Part shown: one piece after another, positions 1-5,711 of the stretch
How positions within the stretch are numbered: position 1 is the stretch's first letter
Layout: every line of letters begins with the position of its first letter
Assembly: GCA_041191405.1 (NCBI GenBank)
Contig: JBEEOW010000037.1
Span: 1-34,419 of the forward strand
Length of the DNA: 34,419 bases
DNA from: JBEEOW01 sp041191405
Lineage (GTDB): Bacteria > Bacteroidota > Bacteroidia > Cytophagales > UBA9547
Direction of reading: 5' to 3'
The notes under the pieces: model-generated
Told to the model about the DNA's origin: nothing
Databases searched by the model: none
The model's input: only the letters and a program-made list of their open reading frames with translations
Program-made: the position numbers and the translations under genes

Positions 1-1024
1 TGTATAAAGCTAACTCTGGATTTGTAAAATATTTGTGCATGTCAGCATCCTCATTATAAGGCGTTAATGCATTCCATTTGTCTTTTGATCCAATTGGAAT
101 AACAGCTTCGTTAGTCAATGGCATACCCAAACGTGATACTTGTACCCATTCTGTTTTATCATAACTTGCTGGCATTCCGTCAAGTGCTAATGTGCGAACT
201 TTAGGTCTGCTTGCAGAAGCCCAAACCCCGATAACAAAATCTGGATCAAGTATATTTGTAGCCATTTGAACAGTTTTACCTGTTTTTTGTAGTGCACTAA
301 TTGGGATTTTTAAAGCAATAGTATGCGTATTGTTTTTAGCCAAACCATCAATTGGTGCATTTACACCTTTGCCACCAGCTCTGGTCATACCAAGGTCAAA
401 AATACCACCTAAGTCAACAAAAAAAGGATCATCAACTGGTCCACAGAAAACCTCTTCCCCAGTATTCGCTGTTGTAATCGACGATGACATTAATTGTCCA
501 TAAGTTGTATTCAAACCTGCTCCACCTTCAATTGAACGAGGTCCGATGTTATTAGGTGGTACCACTCCTGCTGACACAACTGTAACAAATGTTTTACCTC
601 CATCTGTACTTTTCTCCATTTTATAGGTCGTTTTTTGGTTTTGTTTACCAAGACGAATATTGAAGAAAGTGGTAGGGTCTTCATCTATTTTAGAGAAAGT
701 AAAACGATAAGTAATGTCGTCTCCTACAGTGGTTGCATCATTTTTAATGTGGATTTCATAACGGATATTTTCACCGAATGAAAAATAGTTGGGTCCACCT
801 TGAGGTTGTTCAAAGGGAATGTAATTCGCCAATATGGTAACCGTATTGGTGTCTTCTGGACTACGAAATACATATAAGTCTGTATTATCCGCCAATGGAT
901 CATTTGAAATGATCGGCGCTTCTCTGTGGCTCGATGCCTCCAGAAATGAACTGTTTGATGTTATCGCAAAAACTCCTGCGGCAAGCATCACTAGTAATGA
1001 CATTTTGATTACTGGTTTTTTCAT
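1..1024 (-). CDS. DUF4331 family secreted protein (3' end beyond window)
   Basis: An open frame runs on the minus strand from an ATG at 1022-1024 to the left edge with no stop, so the C-terminus is missing (about 341 codons visible). The N-terminus is a signal peptide (MKKPVIKMSLLVMLAAGVFA), followed by SSHREAPIISNDPLADNTDL, the typical opening of the DUF4331 family. Further on come the FDLGMTRAGGKG and HTIALKIPISAL segments and a region around WVQVSRLGMPLTNE, also family-typical. DUF4331 proteins are exported proteins of unknown biochemical role. The gene is divergent from an ECF sigma factor with its RskA-type anti-sigma factor, so I infer that it belongs to that regulon. Family assignment is strong; the function is unknown. 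Confidence 0.88.
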   Translation of the reverse strand, partial: MKKPVIKMSLLVMLAAGVFAITSNSSFLEASSHREAPIISNDPLADNTDLYVFRSPEDTNTVTILANYIPFEQPQGGPNYFSFGENIRYEIHIKNDATTVGDDITYRFTFSKIDEDPTTFFNIRLGKQNQKTTYKMEKSTDGGKTFVTVVSAGVVPPNNIGPRSIEGGAGLNTTYGQLMSSSITTANTGEEVFCGPVDDPFFVDLGGIFDLGMTRAGGKGVNAPIDGLAKNNTHTIALKIPISALQKTGKTVQMATNILDPDFVIGVWASASRPKVRTLALDGMPASYDKTEWVQVSRLGMPLTNEAVIPIGSKDKWNALTPYNEDADMHKYFTNPELALY

Positions 1025-1627
1025 TTGTAAATGAATTGATTTGATAAAATAATTTTTTTAAACAACTACTATCGACCGATCAACTTTAGGTTTGCTTAAA
1101 AAATCTACGCAATGAGTTCGGATCTTGGATTTATAAGAATTGGAATATTTATTAGAAAACAATTAAAAAAACACATAAACGACTGATTACTAAATCACAA
1201 AAAATAATTATTTATAAAAATAAATTTAAAAAATCTCAAAATAGTTTCTAATTATTAATTTCAAAATTATTTAAGCTATTGAATTCAATGTTTTTTTAAA
1301 ATAAAAATCACAGATAATTGCCTAATAGATAACAAGTTGACTTTATTATGAGCAAGTAAAATAACTATTTAATAAAAATATTTTATAAATAATTGATTAT
1401 CTAGAAATCCAAGAGCTTTAGCAGGTGCGTATATTGCTTTATAAGATTGAAAGAATAAAATTTAATAAATTATTTCACAAACTATGTAATTGATTATAAG
1501 CGGATAATGAAGAATAAATACTAATACATAAATTTATTTATAGTATGATATTAATTACATCGTAATATATTCGAAATAAAAGTATAGTATTACAAAATAT
1601 AAGCCTTTAATAAAAGCGTATAAATAA
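1025..1627. other. AT-rich divergent intergenic region
   Basis: This 603-base gap lies between the divergent DUF4331 and sigma factor genes. I see no ORF with a recognisable product, no tRNA and no strong hairpin. It is very AT-rich and should hold both promoters. I could not pick out a convincing TAnnTTTG or ECF-type promoter by eye. Confidence 0.5.
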
Positions 1628-2173
1628 TTGAGACAAAAATTAAAAATACCTGAATCTGCACTCGTAGCTTTGCTTCAAAGCAAAGACAGGAAAGTTATGT
1701 CTATATTATACGACCAATATTCTGCGGCTTTGTATGGGGTGGTTTTGCGTGTTATAAAAAATGAAGTTATCGCCCAAGATGTAATGCAAGAAGCATTTTT
1801 GAAAATCTGGAATTATGGCGATAAATACACTGCAGATAAAGGTACTTTATTTACCTGGATACTCAATGTAGCAAGAAATACTGCGATAGATAAATTACGC
1901 TCAAAAGAATTTAATGCAATAAATAAAGCAGACGAAATTAGTACATTTGTATCAGGAATAGAATTAAATAATTCAGTTGAACAAAATATTGATGCAATTG
2001 GACTAACTGATGTTGTAAATACATTAAAACCTGAATATAAAAACCTAGTAAATTTGCTTTATTATCAAGGGTTTACACAAGAAGAAGCATCCAAAGAACT
2101 AGATATACCATTAGGTACAGTTAAAACAAGAATAAAATCGGCAATTAATCAACTTCGCAATTTAGTTAGTTAG
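1628..2173 (+). CDS. ECF-type RNA polymerase sigma factor (SigK/RskA-linked type)
   Basis: A 181-aa sigma-70 family protein of ECF size. Region 2 covers roughly residues 25-95 (SILYDQYSAALYGVVL, the core-binding DVMQEAFLKIW, then FTWILNVARNTAIDKLRS). Region 4 covers roughly 128-180, with the helix-turn-helix FTQEEASKELDIPLGTVKTR. The reading starts at a TTG; the next ATG (residue 24) would cut into region 2, so the TTG start is preferred. The following gene is an RskA-type membrane anti-sigma factor starting 3 bases after this stop, which indicates a co-transcribed, probably translationally coupled pair. I infer that the protein directs transcription of its own operon and perhaps of the divergent DUF4331 gene. 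The external signal is unknown. Confidence 0.92.
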   Translation: MRQKLKIPESALVALLQSKDRKVMSILYDQYSAALYGVVLRVIKNEVIAQDVMQEAFLKIWNYGDKYTADKGTLFTWILNVARNTAIDKLRSKEFNAINKADEISTFVSGIELNNSVEQNIDAIGLTDVVNTLKPEYKNLVNLLYYQGFTQEEASKELDIPLGTVKTRIKSAINQLRNLVS

Positions 2174-2176
2174 ACT

Positions 2177-2989
2177 TTGAATATAGAAGCTTACATATCG
2201 TCAGGCATACTTGAGCAATACGTTCTAAACCTTACTTCGGAAGAAGAAAATAAGAAGATAGAATTATTGTTGCTTCAATATCCAATCCTGAAAGATGAGT
2301 TGGTAGCTATTCAAACTGCCTTCGAAACTGTTGCTGAAATTAATAGTATTGCTCCTCCTGTAGCTTTAAGAAATAAAATATTAGCACAATTTGATGATGT
2401 AGAATCTGATAATAATAATGAAATTATTGCTGAATCAAATAATATTGTGCCTTTACAAAAAAACAATACTTTTTGGCCAAAATTGTCCATTGCAGCTTCT
2501 ATATTATTAATGATAAGTCTTGGTGTGAACTATAAACTATACCTTCATTTGGATGATGCAAAACAAGAACTGCAAGCATTAAACAATGAAAAACAAGTAC
2601 TTGCCAATAATCTAAATATTCAAAAAGCTAATTACCTAAAAACGACAACTGAATTAGCCATTATAAAAACGCCCGGCAATACCATCATCGAACTCGCCCA
2701 CTTACCTGATGCTGATGTTACTGCTAAAGCAACTATTTATTGGAATTCAACAAGTAATCAAGTTGTACTTTCATCAGTAAACTTGCCTCAGCCTACCCAA
2801 GAACAACAATATCAATTATGGGCAATTGTAGATGGCAAACCTGTTGATGCAGGTGTGTTTGACTATAAAAATGAGATGGTAATAAAAATGAAAAACATTA
2901 AAAATCCACAAGCATTTGCCATTACATTAGAAACAAAAGGAGGCAACGCTACACCTCTTGGCAAAATGTATGTAATGGGTAAAGTTTAA
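2177..2989 (+). CDS. RskA-like membrane anti-sigma factor
   Basis: A 270-aa protein with a cytoplasmic N-terminal part (residues 1 to about 95), one transmembrane helix near residues 97-117 (LSIAASILLMISLGVNY), a short coiled-coil-like stretch rich in L, N, K and Q (about 122-150), and a periplasmic C-terminal domain of the anti-sigma-K factor RskA type (about 165-270). Typical C-terminal motifs are TIYWNSTSNQVVLSSVNLPQ and YQLWAIVDGKPVDAGVF. I see no zinc-binding HxxxCxxC in the N-terminal part. It starts at a TTG 3 bases after the sigma factor stop. RskA-type proteins hold their sigma factor at the membrane until the anti-sigma factor is cleaved. The partner here should be the 181-aa ECF sigma factor upstream. 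Confidence 0.88.
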   Translation: MNIEAYISSGILEQYVLNLTSEEENKKIELLLLQYPILKDELVAIQTAFETVAEINSIAPPVALRNKILAQFDDVESDNNNEIIAESNNIVPLQKNNTFWPKLSIAASILLMISLGVNYKLYLHLDDAKQELQALNNEKQVLANNLNIQKANYLKTTTELAIIKTPGNTIIELAHLPDADVTAKATIYWNSTSNQVVLSSVNLPQPTQEQQYQLWAIVDGKPVDAGVFDYKNEMVIKMKNIKNPQAFAITLETKGGNATPLGKMYVMGKV

Positions 2990-3159
2990 TTTATTTAGCT
3001 TTTGACATTTTGAAACAGGATTCTTTATAAATTAAGGGAAATATAGACAGCAATATTTTTTTTTAATTTTGCTGACTTTTTTATCATAAAATCATTATCA
3101 CAGCCTTTATGTATTAATCACTTAAATCACTATAGAAAAGGTATCTACCAACTAAAAAA

Positions 3160-3846
3160 TCAACAAATTAACATTAACCTATTTAGCCCTGATGATTCAT
3201 TTGGTGCACGATGAACACAAGATAACACTTCACTGTTGGGATAATCAGTAGCTAAACGCCACAAATTACTATTTCCTAAATTAGTTGGATTGGCATCAGG
3301 TAAAAGTTCGTAATGTAAATCAAAGAAATTTTCAACTAAAAATGAGTCAAATCCGTCCTCGTCACCTTCGTATAATTTTCTGAGTTCAGCACGAATTTCG
3401 GGAACAAGTATTTTTTGAATTACTTGAGAATTAGGTACTATCTCACTTGCATCTCCATAATAAGTACATAAAAAAGTATCAACTGATATGGGCGACCTAT
3501 CCACATGAAACGAATAAACATCGGTGGAAATAAAAGAATATTCATCATCTCTATCGTAACATTTAATCACATTGATACTTGGTGATGCTCCAAATGCTGA
3601 TAATAATTGAAAATCATTGATAATGATTTCACGAGCAAATTGTCCCTGTTCGCTCAAATCTAAACTTTGGAGTACCTCAATAGTCAGTTCAGTAATATTG
3701 CCATTTAATTCAACTTTACTTACAATTTCCGCAAAATCACCAACCAAATCCCTATTCCAGCAAACAGAATTCATTGCTCCTTTCAATGGAGTTGAAACAA
3801 AATCTTGAAAATTGGAAACGGTGTGAAATTGGGTGGTTGGGAGCAT
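3160..3846 (-). CDS. DUF1826-like protein
   Basis: A 228-aa soluble protein without a signal peptide. Three landmarks agree with what I remember of the DUF1826 family: a tryptophan-containing start (VCWNRDL, about residues 28-34), a central FHVDRSPISVDTFLCTYYG block (about 113-131) matching the family's FH-D and LCTY-G core, and a C-terminal VHRAPNESSGLNRLML block matching its HRSP and RLLL end. The biochemical role of DUF1826 is unknown to me; in proteobacteria I recall it near metal-homeostasis genes, but nothing of that kind is next to it here. The gene is convergent with the anti-sigma factor gene and stands upstream of the lipoprotein genes with no clear operon. The assignment rests on motif memory only. 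Confidence 0.6.
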   Translation of the reverse strand: MLPTTQFHTVSNFQDFVSTPLKGAMNSVCWNRDLVGDFAEIVSKVELNGNITELTIEVLQSLDLSEQGQFAREIIINDFQLLSAFGASPSINVIKCYDRDDEYSFISTDVYSFHVDRSPISVDTFLCTYYGDASEIVPNSQVIQKILVPEIRAELRKLYEGDEDGFDSFLVENFFDLHYELLPDANPTNLGNSNLWRLATDYPNSEVLSCVHRAPNESSGLNRLMLIC

Positions 3847-3888
3847 GGATATTTGAAATTCGGACTAAATATTATGTATTAAAAATAA

Positions 3889-4386
3889 TTAAGGCATTGT
3901 GTAATATCCTTTATAAATAAACCTATTTTCAATTTTATTAAACTCTATAATTGTAGTTGAACATTCCTGATGACGACAAGAATTATTACTTACCCATACT
4001 TCATAACTATTGGTAGAATCTTTCTTAATAAATGGAGCTGCTCCTGTTTTGGGCCAATACAAATAATGATTCCAACCAATCTTAATATATTCTTTTAAGG
4101 TATAAATCCTTTTATATTCACCATTAACTTCTGTCGTATCAATCATGTGGCATTCATGACAATATATTGAATCTAAACACATTGACTTCACCTTTGAAGT
4201 ATCTTTATTTTCAAAAGCCAAAACCAAATCAAAATAGGTTTTCAATATCTTCCTTTCCTCTCCTTGATAGTTTAATGTATCTTTCCAATACATTCTACAT
4301 TGTGGTAGAACTCTTCCTTTTTTAGGGTAAAAACAAGCGGTAAGAAAACAGAGGGAGAAAATGAGGATTTGGACTAGTATTTTCAT
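3889..4386 (-). CDS. Hypothetical lipoprotein
   Basis: The frame is open from 4443, but the best start is the ATG at 4384-4386. That gives a 165-aa protein beginning with a lipoprotein signal (MKILVQILIFSLCFLTAC, lipobox LTAC), and it avoids overlap with the upstream gene ending at 4412. The mature part has several cysteines (CRMYW, CLDSIYCHEC, CRHQEC) and aromatic-rich segments such as WNHYLYWPK. I do not recognise the family. The CxxC-like spacing in YCHECH could be structural or metal-binding, but this is only suggestive. It lies 25 bases downstream of the duplicated lipoprotein pseudogene and may be co-transcribed with it. Confidence 0.7.
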   Translation of the reverse strand: MKILVQILIFSLCFLTACFYPKKGRVLPQCRMYWKDTLNYQGEERKILKTYFDLVLAFENKDTSKVKSMCLDSIYCHECHMIDTTEVNGEYKRIYTLKEYIKIGWNHYLYWPKTGAAPFIKKDSTNSYEVWVSNNSCRHQECSTTIIEFNKIENRFIYKGYYTMP

Positions 4387-4411
4387 TTTATAGTAAATTT
4401 TCATAAATAAT

Positions 4412-4899
4412 TTAAAAACGATCCAAATCTTTCTTAATGCCAATGCATTTAAACCATTTTTTTAATTCAACTAAATCAACATGTTTGATTCCAATAAATT
4501 TCTTTTGGGATGTTTCAAATTTTTTACATTCAAAACAAACTTCAACATAGTTTAATAAGGGATGATGTTTGTCAAAAAAGTAAATTGCATGGCGTGGATT
4601 ATAACAATCGGTCGAGAAATGGTCGTCCTCAGTAAATTCATTTTCAAGTAAAATATCTTCTAAACCATAAAGCTGGCTTGGACTTAAAACAATTTTCTCT
4701 TTAAAATTTTTGTATAAAATTTCTCCAGTTTTATTTAAATCAGCAGTGTCTAAAATCTTTCGATTATTTTCAATATCTGACTTTATAAATGGATATGTTA
4801 CAACCTCAACACTTGCTAAAGGTTCAGAAAATTGAAATTCTTTTTTGTTTTTACATGACAATAAAAGCTGAAACAAAGGATAAAGAGGTATTTATGCAT
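4412..4899 (-). pseudogene. Frameshifted lipoprotein gene (copy 1 of a tandem duplication)
   Basis: The 3' part encodes an intact C-terminus, but the start is broken. Read from the ATG at 4897-4899 the frame gives MHKYLFILCFSF and then loses register, while the body of the protein continues one frame over. The second copy (start 5372) shows the original arrangement: its signal peptide ends AGC TTT TTA TTG TCA TGT (S F L L S C), whereas this copy has one T fewer in the same run (AGC TTT TAT TGT). An ORF caller can rescue the body with a TTG start at 4876 (154 aa, MFQLLLSC), but that product lacks a full signal peptide. Residues from CKNKKEF to DDHFSTDC are nearly identical in both copies. Family not recognised. 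It is most likely a decayed copy, unless the missing T is a sequencing error. Confidence 0.7.
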
Positions 4900-4976
4900 A
4901 ACTGTTATAATTTTTTAAACTTTCTTGACTTTTATTGCCGTTATTGTGATTTTGTGACTAACAACTTGCATACGAA
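4603..4976. repeat. Direct repeat, copy 1 (lipoprotein 5' half plus upstream region)
   Basis: This stretch and 5075-5447 are tandem direct copies about 472 bases apart. The part from GGTCGTCCTCAG to the lipobox codons is nearly identical. The upstream non-coding part is more diverged but still alignable, ending in the shared AACTTGCATACGA. Homology stops abruptly at the GATTGTT end (minus-strand sense), where the two reading frames part. Confidence 0.8.
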
Positions 4977-4994
4977 ATTAGAATAAAATATTGT

Positions 4995-5372
4995 TTAATT
5001 TAAAGTTTTGTGGGCTATTGGACAAAAGACTAAACAGGGGCGACTTTTGTGTGAAATATCAACAAGGGCGATAAAACAATCGGTAGAGAAATGGTCGTCC
5101 TCAGTAAATTCATTTTCAAGTAAAATATCTTCTAAACCATAAAGCTGGCTTGGACTTAAAACAATTTTCTCTTTAAATTTTTTGTATAGAATTTCTCCAG
5201 TTTTATTTAAATCAGCGGTGTCTAAAATCTTTCGATTATCTTCAATATCTGACTTTATAAATGGATATGTTACAACCTCAACACTTGCTAAAGGTTCAGA
5301 AAATTTAAATTCTTTTTTGTTTTTACATGACAATAAAAAGCTTAAACAAATGATAAAGAGGCATTTATGCAT
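4995..5372 (-). CDS. Truncated lipoprotein (copy 2 of the duplication)
   Basis: A 125-aa ORF from the ATG at 5370-5372. The N-terminus is a good lipoprotein signal (MHKCLFIICLSFLLSC). Residues about 17-97 match copy 1 (4412-4899) almost exactly up to DDHFSTDC. After that the two differ completely: here an unrelated 28-residue tail follows (FIALVDISHKSRPCLVFCP and on), whereas copy 1 has a longer ordinary-looking end with CFECKKFETSQKK and VELKKWFK. The tail is encoded by non-homologous DNA, so this is probably a 3'-truncated gene read through into neighbouring sequence. It may still be expressed as a short lipoprotein. Family and function not recognised. Confidence 0.55.
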   Translation of the reverse strand: MHKCLFIICLSFLLSCKNKKEFKFSEPLASVEVVTYPFIKSDIEDNRKILDTADLNKTGEILYKKFKEKIVLSPSQLYGLEDILLENEFTEDDHFSTDCFIALVDISHKSRPCLVFCPIAHKTLN

Positions 5373-5447
5373 AACTGTTATGTATTAAAACTTACTTGGC
5401 TTTAAGTGCCGTTGTTGTGTCTTTTTGACCATCAACTTGCATACGAG
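5075..5447. repeat. Direct repeat, copy 2
   Basis: Second copy of the duplication described at 4603-4976. It keeps the intact signal-peptide frame. The sequence between the two copies (about 4977-5074) has no counterpart elsewhere in the window. Confidence 0.8.
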
Positions 5448-5711
5448 AAACATTTCCTTAATTTAAAACTTATGTGTCGGTTTACAAAAATAAGAATAAA
5501 AAAAACTAGTATCTAAAATGCAATAAAGTGCGAAAAGTACATCAATTGATTATCAATTTTTTTTAAATTGAATGAATAGATTCTATTGGGATTTATTTTG
5601 AGTATTTTTTTTAAAAATTAAAACCGTTTTTAAACTTTACATGACAACTTTGAAAAAAAATATAACGTATAAAAAATTTATCTTGATAAAATACTAAAAT
5701 TACATAAAAAT
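5373..5711. other. Intergenic region upstream of the calcium-loop protein
   Basis: Bases 5373-5447 belong to the direct repeat. The rest (5448-5711) is AT-rich with no ORF I can support. It should contain the promoter of the large repeat gene at 5712. The only near match to a Bacteroidota -7 element is CAACTTTG around 5645-5652, which is too weak to call. Confidence 0.4.

Noticed and set aside
1025..1627. Riboswitch or small RNA in the long divergent gap
   Set aside because: No stable hairpin or known riboswitch core could be found by eye.
4387..4443. Longer start for the lipoprotein ending at 3889
   Set aside because: It would overlap the upstream gene and put 19 residues before an ideal lipoprotein signal.
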